From: Micromonospora chersina
GTDB lineage: Bacteria; Actinomycetota; Actinomycetes; Mycobacteriales; Micromonosporaceae
Assembly (NCBI RefSeq): GCF_900091475.1
Contig: NZ_FMIB01000002.1
Span: 5,084,001-5,148,000, forward strand
Direction: 5' to 3'
DNA length: 64,000 bases
Positions 1 through 7,388 of this stretch are shown here, piece after piece. The notes beneath the pieces were generated by a model. The model saw only the letters and a program-made list of their open reading frames with translations. It was not told the origin of the DNA and did not search any database. A program made the position numbers and the translations under genes. How positions within the stretch are numbered: the stretch's first letter is position 1; the number at the start of each line of letters is the position of its first letter.

Positions 1-507
1 ATCTTCAACCGCCCCCGGTTCGACGAGGAGCCGGCGCCGGCCCCGGCGCAGGCCGCCGCGTCCGCGCAGCCGGCCGGCGGGTCCCCGCGGCCGCCGCTGC
101 CGACCCGCACCCCGGGCGCCCAGGCGGCGGGGCTGACCACGCCGCCGCTGTACACCCCGCCGGCGGCCCCGACGCCGCCGCCCGCCACGGCCGTGCCCGC
201 GCCGGCGCCGACGCCGCCTGCGATCGACCCGGAGGCCTGGCGGACGGCCGCCGACGAGGGCTGGTCGCGGGCCAGCAAGGCCGCGGAGCCCGCCAACGCC
301 GGCACCACCCGGTCCGGCCTGCCCAAGCGGGTGCCGCAGGCCCAGCTCGTGCCCGGTGGCATCGAGCCGAAGGGCAGCCGGGCCAGCACCCGGCGCACCC
401 CGGACGAAGTACGCGGCCTGCTGTCGGCCTACCACCGCGGTGTGCAGCGGGGTCGGACGGCCGGCGCGGACCTGAACAGCACCTCGACCAAGGAGACGAA
501 CCGATGA
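1..507 (+). CDS. cvnA: C-terminal tail of conservon sensor histidine kinase (CvnA-like), 5' truncated by window
   Basis: The frame is open from base 1 and ends at TGA 505-507, so only about 168 residues are visible. They are low-complexity Pro/Ala-rich sequence followed by a basic tail with a short conserved-looking stretch (RRTPDEVRGLLSAYHRG). No kinase domain lies inside the window. The assignment rests on the next three genes, which are CvnB, CvnC and CvnD in the standard conservon order; in that family the first gene is a membrane nitrate/nitrite-sensing-type histidine kinase with a long disordered C-terminus. The stop overlaps the cvnB start (ATGA at 504-507), which indicates translational coupling. 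Confidence 0.75.
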   Translation: MFNRPRFDEEPAPAPAQAAASAQPAGGSPRPPLPTRTPGAQAAGLTTPPLYTPPAAPTPPPATAVPAPAPTPPAIDPEAWRTAADEGWSRASKAAEPANAGTTRSGLPKRVPQAQLVPGGIEPKGSRASTRRTPDEVRGLLSAYHRGVQRGRTAGADLNSTSTKETNR

Positions 508-911
508 ACAGGCCAGCGGCCATGCAGGACATGGGTTGGCTGCTCACCAACTTCGCCGACAGCGTGGCGGGCATCGCCCACGTGGTGGCGGTGTCCGCGG
601 ACGGGCTGCTGCTCGCTTCCTCCCGCGACCTGCCGGGGGACCGGGCCGACCAGCTCGCCGCGATCACCTCCGGCGTGGTGAGCCTGACCGAGGGTGCCGC
701 CCGGATGTTCAGCGCCGGCGGGGTGCTCCAGACCGTCATCGAGATGGACAGCGGGTATCTCTTCCTGATGTCCATCAGCGACGGCTCGTCGATGGCCGTG
801 CTGGCCGCGCGGAGCTGCGACGTGGGCCAGGTGGGCTACGAGATGGCACTGCTTGTGGAACGGGTCGGCCAGGCGCTGGTCCCGCTGCCCAGGGACGCCG
901 TCCGGCCCTGA
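504..911 (+). CDS. cvnB: Roadblock/LC7 domain protein (conservon CvnB)
   Basis: 135 aa, about the length of the Roadblock/LC7 family. After a short lead (residues 1-12) it shows the alternating fold expected of the domain: a hydrophobic strand around VVAVSADGLLLAS, a helix (DQLAAITSGVVSL) and later strands (YLFLMSIS). Roadblock proteins act as small-GTPase regulators, here presumably of the CvnD GTPase encoded two genes on. The ATG overlaps the kinase stop. In Streptomyces, conservon products are known to form a membrane complex resembling a eukaryotic G-protein system; the ligand sensed here cannot be told from sequence. Confidence 0.9.
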   Translation: MNRPAAMQDMGWLLTNFADSVAGIAHVVAVSADGLLLASSRDLPGDRADQLAAITSGVVSLTEGAARMFSAGGVLQTVIEMDSGYLFLMSISDGSSMAVLAARSCDVGQVGYEMALLVERVGQALVPLPRDAVRP

Positions 912-974
912 CCGGCCGTCCGGTGACGTGGCCCGGAGCCCGTCCGGCTCCGTACGAGGGGAGGTGATCGCGAG

Positions 975-1337
975 ATGGAACCACGACGAGACCCGCGTGG
1001 CGCGCTGGTGCGACCGTACGCGGTCACCCGTGGCCGCACCGAGCCGTTGCAGAACATCGCGCTCGAGGCGGTGCTGTCCTGCACGCCCACCCAGTCGGCC
1101 GAGGCGCGGTTCGCCGGGCACGACAAGTACCGCATCGCCTCGGTCTGCGAGGGCCGGGCACAGTCGCTGGCGGAGATCGCCGCTTACACCCGGATGCCGC
1201 TGGGCGTCACCCGGGTGCTGGTCGCCGACCTGGTGGCCGAGGGCCTGCTGACGCTACACACCGCCGCTCCCGCCACAGGGTTCGCGGCGCGGATGAACCT
1301 GCTTGGAAGGGTGCTAAGTGGACTTCGCGAACTATGA
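975..1337 (+). CDS. cvnC: DUF742 protein (conservon CvnC)
   Basis: 120 aa. It begins with the typical PLVRPYAVTRGRT-like element (here ALVRPYAVTRGRTEPL, residues about 10-25) and has a C-terminal winged-helix-like part (SLAEIAAYTRMPLGVTRVLVADLVAEGLL), both characteristic of DUF742. The ATG at 975 follows a good ribosome site (GGGGAGG, 959-965). Its 3' end overlaps the start of cvnD by 20 nt. It lies between the Roadblock protein and the GTPase, as in every conservon. Biochemical role unknown; it is thought to be part of the membrane-associated complex. Confidence 0.9.
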   Translation: MEPRRDPRGALVRPYAVTRGRTEPLQNIALEAVLSCTPTQSAEARFAGHDKYRIASVCEGRAQSLAEIAAYTRMPLGVTRVLVADLVAEGLLTLHTAAPATGFAARMNLLGRVLSGLREL

Positions 1338-1935
1338 CCCCGCGGGGGCGAGCCGCAGCCGGGAGATCATCTCCGCGAAGATCGTCATCGCGGGCGGCTT
1401 CGGGGTGGGCAAGACCACCCTGGTCGGCGCGATCTCCGAGATCCAGCCGCTGACCACCGAGGCGCTGATGACGGCGGCCGGCGTCGGCATCGACGACCCG
1501 TCGAAGGTGCCCGGCAAGGAGACCACCACGGTCGCCATGGACTTCGGCCGGATCACCATGGCCGAGGACCTGATCCTCTATCTCTTCGGCACGCCGGGCC
1601 AGACCCGCTTCTGGTTCATGTGGGACGAGATCATCCGGGGCGCGGTGGGCGCGGCCGTGCTGGTGGACACCCGCCGGATCACCGACGCCTTCGCCCCGCT
1701 GGACTACTTCGAGAACCGCAACCTGCCGTACGTGGTGGCGCTGAACCGGTTCGACGACGCGCCGCACTACGAGCTGGAGGAGGTCCGCGAGGCGCTGGCG
1801 ATCTCGCCGGACGTGCCGCTGGTGATGTGCGACGCGCGGCGGCGCGAGTCGGTCAAGCAGGTGCTGGTGACCGTTGTCGAGCACGCCATGCTCCGGCTCC
1901 AGGCCGAGCACGGCTTCGCGACGCCGGTCGGCTGA
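1318..1935 (+). CDS. cvnD: Conservon ATP/GTP-binding protein (CvnD-like small GTPase)
   Basis: 205 aa. The P-loop GGFGVGKTT is at residues 26-34, the G3-like element GTPGQTRF is near residue 89, and NRFD (for NKxD) is near residue 143. These are the marks of the MglA/CvnD family of small GTPases. GTG start at 1318, inside the end of cvnC. As the last gene of the conservon it is the presumed switch, with CvnB as its Roadblock partner. Its stop codon (1933-1935) lies in the left arm of a hairpin shared with the convergent nnaR gene. Confidence 0.92.
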   Translation: MDFANYDPAGASRSREIISAKIVIAGGFGVGKTTLVGAISEIQPLTTEALMTAAGVGIDDPSKVPGKETTTVAMDFGRITMAEDLILYLFGTPGQTRFWFMWDEIIRGAVGAAVLVDTRRITDAFAPLDYFENRNLPYVVALNRFDDAPHYELEEVREALAISPDVPLVMCDARRRESVKQVLVTVVEHAMLRLQAEHGFATPVG

Positions 1936-1960
1936 CCCCGCCCCCCCGGCGGCGGGGTCA
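1933..1960. terminator. Perfect hairpin between convergent cvnD and nnaR, containing both stop codons
   Basis: TGACCCCGCC (1933-1942) pairs perfectly with GGCGGGGTCA (1951-1960) across an 8-nt C-rich loop. The left arm starts with the cvnD TGA; the right arm ends with the TCA that is the nnaR stop on the other strand. No T-run follows on either side, so factor-independent termination is only inferred. Confidence 0.65.
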
Positions 1961-3046
1961 GTCGACCCGCAGCCGGTAGCCGCGCTTCACCACGGTCTGC
2001 ACCACGCGGGGGGCGTCGAGCCCGACCCGCAGGCGGGCGACCGCCATCTCCACCGCGTGCTCGTCCGCGCCCCGCGGCAGGGTACGCAGCAGGGCGGTGC
2101 GGGACAGCACCTTCCCGGGCGCGACCGCCAGCGCCCGCAGCACCGCCATCGGGGCCGGCGCGAGTGGGCGCAGCTCGCCGTCCACCACCGCGGCGTGGCC
2201 GCGCAGGGTCAGCAGGTGCCCGCCGGCCTTCACGGTCACCGTCCGGCGGGGCAGCTCGTCGACGATCGTCCGGACCAGGGCGCCCAGCCGGGCCCGGTTC
2301 GGGGCGCTCACCGGCACCCCCCGCCGCACCAGGGGCTCGGCCGTGACCGCGCCGACGCAGCTGGCCAGCACGTCTCCGCGCAGGGCCGCCAGGACCGTCT
2401 CGGTCCGGTCGCCGGCCGCCCGCAGCAGCGCCTCGGCCGCCGGGGCGGAGGTGAACGTCACGGCGTCGACCATCCGCCCGGCGACCAGGTCGATGAGCCG
2501 GTGCAACGGCGCCGGGTCGGTCGGCGGCGCCCAGCGGTAGACCGGCACCTCGATCACCGTGGCCCCGGCCGACTCCAGCGCCTCGGTGCACTCCGGCTGC
2601 CGCTCGCCGTGCAGTTGCAGCGCGATGACCTGGCCGGCCACGCCGCGCCGGACCAGGTGCTCGACCACCTCGTCGCAGCTCTCCGAGGCGGGGGACCAGT
2701 GCTCGCGCAGCCCGGCCGCCCGGATCGCCCCGGTCGCCTTGGGGCCACGGGCCACCACGTACGACCGGGCCAGCACGGCGCGCAGCGGCTCGGCCAGTCC
2801 CCAGCCCTCGGCCGCCTCCAGCCAGCCGCGCATCCCGATGCCGGTGTTCGCCATGAGCACGTCCGGCGGGCGCTCCAGGCAGGCCCGGGTGGCCTCGCGC
2901 AGGTCGGTGTCGTCGGCCAGCGGCACGATCCGCAGCGCCGGGGCGAGCACCACCCGCGCGCCCCGCCGCTGCAGCAGCGCGGCCAGCTCGTCGCGCCGCC
3001 GGTCCGCGGTGACCCCGATGGTGAAGCCGGCCAGTTCCTCCCGCAT
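1958..3046 (-). CDS. nnaR: HemD-like transcriptional regulator of nitrate assimilation (NnaR type)
   Basis: 362 aa with two parts. Residues about 8-250 resemble uroporphyrinogen-III synthase (start FTIGVTADRRRDELAALLQRRG; later VTFTSAPAAEALL). Residues about 265-360 form an OmpR/PhoB-type winged helix (GKVLSRTALLRTL, HAVEMAVARLR, VVQTVVKRGYRL). Actinobacterial proteins of this layout (NnaR in Mycobacterium and Streptomyces) act as regulators of nitrate/nitrite genes together with GlnR, rather than as the tetrapyrrole enzyme. The ATG directly follows the nirD stop with no gap, and GGAGGAG inside the end of nirD serves as ribosome site. It is the last gene of the operon it probably controls. 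A residual synthase activity supplying siroheme precursor cannot be excluded. Confidence 0.88.
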   Translation of the reverse strand: MREELAGFTIGVTADRRRDELAALLQRRGARVVLAPALRIVPLADDTDLREATRACLERPPDVLMANTGIGMRGWLEAAEGWGLAEPLRAVLARSYVVARGPKATGAIRAAGLREHWSPASESCDEVVEHLVRRGVAGQVIALQLHGERQPECTEALESAGATVIEVPVYRWAPPTDPAPLHRLIDLVAGRMVDAVTFTSAPAAEALLRAAGDRTETVLAALRGDVLASCVGAVTAEPLVRRGVPVSAPNRARLGALVRTIVDELPRRTVTVKAGGHLLTLRGHAAVVDGELRPLAPAPMAVLRALAVAPGKVLSRTALLRTLPRGADEHAVEMAVARLRVGLDAPRVVQTVVKRGYRLRVD

Positions 3047-3394
3047 CTACTCCTCCTGTCGCAACCGCACCTCGACGAGGCCGTCCCGGCAGCGCACCTC
3101 GTGCCGCCGCAGCGCCACGCCCGGGAGGTCCAGGCACCGTCCGGTGGTCAGGTCGTAGACCTGCTTGTGCAGCGGGGAGGCGAGCGTCGGCAGGCCGCCG
3201 CGGCTGCCCACGATGCCCCGGGACATCACGTGCGCGCCGCCCACCGGGTCGAGGTTGTCGACCGCGTACAGCTCGCCGCCGGTGCGGAAGAGGGCCACCT
3301 GCACCCCGTCGACCAGGGCTGCCACGCCCCGGTCCGGGTCCAGCCGGTCCAGCGGGCAGACGGCCGTCCAGGCCACCATCGTCGGGGCGCTCAT
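3047..3394 (-). CDS. nirD: Nitrite reductase [NAD(P)H] small subunit
   Basis: 115 aa, standard NirD length, with a Rieske-like fold (VQVALFRTGGELYAVDNLDP, later ASPLHKQVYDLTTGRCL). As in other NirD proteins, the Cys/His pairs that bind the Fe-S cluster in true Rieske proteins are missing, so it is a structural partner of NirB. The ATG (3392-3394) overlaps the nirB stop as ATGA. An in-frame upstream extension exists, but the overlap and the conserved N-terminus favour this start. Cytoplasmic; part of assimilatory nitrite to ammonium reduction. Confidence 0.93.
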   Translation of the reverse strand: MSAPTMVAWTAVCPLDRLDPDRGVAALVDGVQVALFRTGGELYAVDNLDPVGGAHVMSRGIVGSRGGLPTLASPLHKQVYDLTTGRCLDLPGVALRRHEVRCRDGLVEVRLRQEE

Positions 3395-5913
3395 CGCCGT
3401 ACCTCCGGAAGGCCCAGCGCGACCGGCTGGCGGCGGCCGCCGGCGCCCGGCGGGGCGCCGCGGGCGGGCACCGGTTGGCCGCGCTCCACCGCGAAACTGA
3501 TGGACGGGTCGGGCACGTCGGGTGCGTTGACGAAGGAGGTGAAGCGGCGCAGCCGCTCCGGGTCCTCCAGCACGTCCCGCCACTCGTCGGAGTACCCGGC
3601 GACGTGCCGCACCATGGCCGCGTCGAGTTCGGCGCAGAGCCCGAGCGAGTCGTCCACGAGCACCGACCGGAGGTGGTCGAGGCCGCCGTCCATCGCCTCG
3701 ATCCAGGCGGCGGTGCGCTGCAACCGGTCGGCGGTACGGATGTAATAGATTAAGAATCTATCGATTAGTCGAATCAGTGCTTCTGTGGATAGATCAGTGG
3801 CGAACAGGTCGGCGTGCCGGGGCCGGAACCCGCCGTTGCCCCCCACGTAGAGGTTCCAGCCGGTCTCGGTGGCGATGATGCCGAAGTCCTTGCTGCGGGC
3901 CTCGGCGCACTCCCGGGCGCAGCCGGAGACCGCCGACTTGAGCTTGTGCGGGGCGCGCAGCCCCCGGTAGCGCAGTTCCAGGGCGACGGCCAGCCCGACG
4001 GAGTCCTGCACCCCGTACCGGCACCAGGTCTCGCCGACGCAGGACTTCACGGTCCGCAGCGCCTTGCCGTACGCGTGGCCGGACTCGAAACCGGCGTCCA
4101 CCAGCCGGCGCCAGATCTGCGGGAGCTGCTCGACCCGGGCGCCGAACAGGTCGATGCGCTGCCCGCCGGTGATCTTGGTGTAGAGCCGGAAGTCCCGCGC
4201 CACCTCGCCGATCACGATCAGCTTCTCCGGGGTGATCTCGCCGCCGGGAATCCGCGGCACCACCGAGTAGCTGCCGTCGCGTTGCAGGTTGGCCAGGAAG
4301 TGGTCGTTGGTGTCCTGGAGGGACGCCTGCTCGCCGTCGAGCACGTGCCCGGTGCCCAGCGAGGCGAGGATCGAGGCCACCACCGGCTTGCAGATGTCGC
4401 AACCGCGGCCGCGCCCGTGCTCGGCGATGAGCTGGGAGAAGGTGCGGATGCCCCGGACCCGGACGATGTCGAACAGCTCCTGCCGGCCGGCGTCGAAGTG
4501 CTCGCAGAGCGCGGTGGACTGCCGCACCCCGGCCGCGTCGAGGAGCTGCTTGAGCATCGGCACGCAGGAGCCGCAGCTCGTCCCGGCCCGGGTGCACGCC
4601 TTCAGGGCCGGCACGTCGGTCGCCCCGCCGGCGATGGCCGCGTCCAGGTCGGCCCGGGTCACCGCGTTGCAGGAGCAGACCTGCGCGGCGGCCGGCAGCG
4701 CGCCGGCCCCGGCGCCCGCACCGCCCGCCGGGGCCAGCAGCGCCAGCGGGGGAGCGGGCAGCGGCCCGCCGACACTCGCCCGCAGCGTCGGGTACGCGCT
4801 CGCGTCGCCCACCAGCACGCCGCCGAGCAGCGTCTTCGCGTCGTCGGAGAGGACCAGCTTCGCGTACGACCGGGTGGCCGGGTCGGTGAACGTGACGTCG
4901 AGGCAGCCCGGGGTGACGCCGTGCGCGTCGCCGAACGAGGCCACGTCCACGCCGAGCAGCTTGAGCTTGGTGGCGGTGTCCGCGCCCGGGAAGGTGGCCG
5001 CCCCGCCGAGCAGCCGGTCGGCGACCACCTCGGCGGTCGCGTACCCGGGGGCGACCAGACCGTGGCAGGTGCCGTCCACGGCGGCGCACTCACCGACCGC
5101 CCAGATCCGCTCGTCGGCCGTCCGGCAGCCGGCGTCGACAAGCACCCCGCCGCGCGGGCCGAGCGGCAGCCCCGCCGCCCGGGCCAGCTCGTCCCGGGGC
5201 CGGATGCCGGCGGCCACCACGACGAGGTCCGCCTCGACCGTGCGCCCGTCGGAAAGCTCCAGCGCGCCGACCGTGCCGTCCGGGCCGGGGCGCAGCGCGC
5301 TGGTGGCCACCCCGAGGTACGTGGTGACGCCCAGTTCCTCGACGTAGCGGCGGAGCATGGCCCCGCCCGCCTCGTCCACCTGCACCGGCATGAGCCGGGG
5401 CGCGAACTCGACAACGCTGGTGGACAGACCCAGCAGGCGCAGCGCGTTCGCCGCCTCCAGGCCGAGCAGCCCGCCGCCGATGACCGCCCCGGTGCGCCGG
5501 CCCTCGGCGTGCGCGCGGATCGCCGCGAGGTCGTCAAGCGTCCGGTAGACGAAGACCCCCGGCAGGTCGGCGCCGCCGATCGGGGGCACGAACGCCGACG
5601 AGCCGGTGGCCAGCACCAGCGCGTCGTACGGGTGCTCGCCGGTCGCGGTCGTCACCACCCGCCGCGCCCGGTCGAGCGCCAGCGCCGGCTCGCCGAGCCG
5701 CAGCTCCACCCCGTCGTCGGGGGTGTGCAGGTTCAGCTCCTCGGCACTCACCCCGTCGAAGAAGGCCGAGAGCCGCACCCGGTCGTACGCCGGCCTCCGC
5801 TCCTCGCCGAGCACCGTGACCTGCCAGCGCCGCTCCTGGTCCCGGGCCCGCAACGCCTCGACGAAGCGCTGCCCGACCATGCCGTTGCCGACGACCACCA
5901 ACCTGCCGCTCAT
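3391..5913 (-). CDS. nirB: Nitrite reductase [NAD(P)H] large subunit
   Basis: 840 aa, full length. Order of parts: N-terminal FAD/NAD(P) oxidoreductase (GNGMVGQRF at about 8-16), BFD-like [2Fe-2S] motif (CSCN ... CTRAGTSCGSC), then the siroheme/4Fe-4S reductase with CVGETWC (C-x5-C) and SGCARECAEA (C-x3-C). It reduces nitrite to ammonium using six electrons from NAD(P)H. The ATG at 5911-5913 overlaps the stop of the upstream gene (ATGA). Oddity: codons at roughly 3739-3802 are A+T-rich and include TTA, CTA and AGA, unlike the rest of the gene, although the encoded residues (DLSTEALIRLIDRFL) look normal for NirB. Confidence 0.96.
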   Translation of the reverse strand: MSGRLVVVGNGMVGQRFVEALRARDQERRWQVTVLGEERRPAYDRVRLSAFFDGVSAEELNLHTPDDGVELRLGEPALALDRARRVVTTATGEHPYDALVLATGSSAFVPPIGGADLPGVFVYRTLDDLAAIRAHAEGRRTGAVIGGGLLGLEAANALRLLGLSTSVVEFAPRLMPVQVDEAGGAMLRRYVEELGVTTYLGVATSALRPGPDGTVGALELSDGRTVEADLVVVAAGIRPRDELARAAGLPLGPRGGVLVDAGCRTADERIWAVGECAAVDGTCHGLVAPGYATAEVVADRLLGGAATFPGADTATKLKLLGVDVASFGDAHGVTPGCLDVTFTDPATRSYAKLVLSDDAKTLLGGVLVGDASAYPTLRASVGGPLPAPPLALLAPAGGAGAGAGALPAAAQVCSCNAVTRADLDAAIAGGATDVPALKACTRAGTSCGSCVPMLKQLLDAAGVRQSTALCEHFDAGRQELFDIVRVRGIRTFSQLIAEHGRGRGCDICKPVVASILASLGTGHVLDGEQASLQDTNDHFLANLQRDGSYSVVPRIPGGEITPEKLIVIGEVARDFRLYTKITGGQRIDLFGARVEQLPQIWRRLVDAGFESGHAYGKALRTVKSCVGETWCRYGVQDSVGLAVALELRYRGLRAPHKLKSAVSGCARECAEARSKDFGIIATETGWNLYVGGNGGFRPRHADLFATDLSTEALIRLIDRFLIYYIRTADRLQRTAAWIEAMDGGLDHLRSVLVDDSLGLCAELDAAMVRHVAGYSDEWRDVLEDPERLRRFTSFVNAPDVPDPSISFAVERGQPVPARGAPPGAGGRRQPVALGLPEVRR
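3739..3802 (-). other. A+T-rich rare-codon patch inside nirB, including a TTA leucine codon
   Basis: About 60 nt are roughly 60% A+T in a gene otherwise above 70% G+C. Reading the nirB frame gives ACT GAT CTA TCC ACA GAA, later CGA CTA and AGA TTC TTA. TTA, CTA and AGA are very rare in such genomes; in Streptomyces TTA depends on the bldA tRNA. The frame is intact and the residues fit the family, so this is a codon-use anomaly and not a frame break. Confidence 0.8.
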
Positions 5914-7388
5914 CGCGTCACCTCCACACGGTCCATCCCGCCAGCTGTCGGCGCCGCCGCCGGATCCACCTCGGCCAGCCACCCGGCGATGCCGGCCACC
6001 GCGTCCCGGCAGCCGCCGCACCCGGTGGCCGCGCGGGTCGCCGCGGACAGCTCCGCGGCGGTCCGCGCGCCGGCGCGCCAGCACGCCACCAGGGCACCCT
6101 TGCTCACGTCGTTGCACTGGCACACCGTGGCCGCGTCCGGCATCAGCGCCGGGGACGCGGCGGGCGTGGCCGGCGCCGCCCCGAACGCCCGCCCGAGCAG
6201 CAGCGACCGGCGGTCCGCCGGAACCGGCGCGCCCCGGTCGAAGAGCTGCACCACGGTGCCGACCGCCGGGTTGTCGCCGAGCAGGATGGCGCCGGTCAGC
6301 CGCTCGTCGCGGATCCGCAGCCGGGCGTACGTGCCCCGGGCCGGGTCGGCGAAGGTCAGCTCCTCGACCGGCGCGCCCCCGTCCGGCGCGTCGACGGCGT
6401 CGCCCATGGCGGCCAGGTCGATGCCGGCCGCCTTGAGCCGGGTCACCACGGGCCGCGGCCGGTAGCGGACCAGCGGGTCGGCGCCGGTCAGCACCTCGGC
6501 CACCACCCGGGCCTGCGCCCACGCCGGGGCGACCAGGCCGGTCAGCGTCCCGCCGTGCTGGGCGCAGTCTCCGATGGCCGAGATCCGCCGGTCGCTGGTG
6601 CGCATCCGGTCGTCCACCACCACGCCGCGGTCCACCGCCAACCCGGCCGCGGCGGCCAGCGCGGTGTCGGGGCGTACGCCGCAGGAGAGGACCAGCAGGT
6701 CGGCCGCGAGCGAGTCGCCGTCGTCGAGGTCGAGGCGGACGCCGTCGGCGTCGGCGGTCACCCCGGTCGCCGTGACGCCCAGCCGGGTACGCACCCCGAG
6801 CCCGGCGAGGGTGCCGGCGAGGACCGCGCCGGCCGGCTGGTCGAGCTGCCGCTCCATCAGGTGCCCGACCGGGTGGACCACCGTCACGTCCAGCCCCCGG
6901 GCGGCGAGCCCGCGGGCCGCCTCCAGCCCGAGCAGCCCGCCGCCGAGCACCAGGGCGCTGCGGGCGCCCCTCGCGGCGGCGAGGATCCGCCGGCAGTCGT
7001 CCAGGGTGCGGAACGGGACGACCCGGTCGGGGAGGGGGTCGAGCCCGGGGAGCGGCGGCACGAGGGCCCGGCTGCCGGTGGCCAGGACCAGGTGGTCGTA
7101 GCCGTGCCGGTCGCCGTCTGCGGTGCGTACCTCGCGCGCGGCCCGGTCGATGGCGGTGACCGCGGTGCCGGTGCGCACGTCGGCGCCCTGCCCGGCGACC
7201 TCGGCCAGCTCCACGTCCGGCTCGTCGATCTTGCCGGCGAGCAGGGTGGACAGCATGATCCGGTTGTACGCCCGGTGCGGCTCCGCCCCGAGCACGGTGA
7301 CCTTGCGGTCCCCGTCCCGCGCATGCAGTTCGGCGGCGAGGCGGGCGCCCGCCATGCCGTATCCCACGATGACGATTCGCTCGGTCAT
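5910..7388 (-). CDS. nasB: NAD(P)/FAD-dependent oxidoreductase with BFD-like [2Fe-2S] tail, nitrate reductase electron-transfer subunit
   Basis: 492 aa. N-terminal FAD site GYGMAGARLAAEL (about 8-20), NAD(P) site GGGLLGLEAARGL (about 147-159), and a C-terminal cluster motif CQCN ... CGGC near residue 440-475. It is related to the N-terminal half of NirB but lacks any siroheme domain. Its place between nasA and nirB, with ATGA overlaps on both sides (7385-7388 and 5910-5913), supports a role passing electrons from NAD(P)H to the molybdenum nitrate reductase. An alternative is a second flavoprotein subunit for NirB. The symbol is by analogy with Bacillus/Klebsiella nas genes. Confidence 0.82.
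   Translation of the reverse strand: MTERIVIVGYGMAGARLAAELHARDGDRKVTVLGAEPHRAYNRIMLSTLLAGKIDEPDVELAEVAGQGADVRTGTAVTAIDRAAREVRTADGDRHGYDHLVLATGSRALVPPLPGLDPLPDRVVPFRTLDDCRRILAAARGARSALVLGGGLLGLEAARGLAARGLDVTVVHPVGHLMERQLDQPAGAVLAGTLAGLGVRTRLGVTATGVTADADGVRLDLDDGDSLAADLLVLSCGVRPDTALAAAAGLAVDRGVVVDDRMRTSDRRISAIGDCAQHGGTLTGLVAPAWAQARVVAEVLTGADPLVRYRPRPVVTRLKAAGIDLAAMGDAVDAPDGGAPVEELTFADPARGTYARLRIRDERLTGAILLGDNPAVGTVVQLFDRGAPVPADRRSLLLGRAFGAAPATPAASPALMPDAATVCQCNDVSKGALVACWRAGARTAAELSAATRAATGCGGCRDAVAGIAGWLAEVDPAAAPTAGGMDRVEVTR

Noticed and set aside
1958..3046. Plain uroporphyrinogen-III synthase (hemD) for tetrapyrrole synthesis
   Set aside because: The C-terminal winged helix and the nitrate-operon position fit the NnaR regulator type better, although enzyme activity cannot be ruled out.
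3814..6465. 883-residue plus-strand open frame opposite nirB and the nasB-like gene
   Set aside because: Shadow of the minus-strand genes; no family signature, while the other strand has siroheme and FAD motifs.
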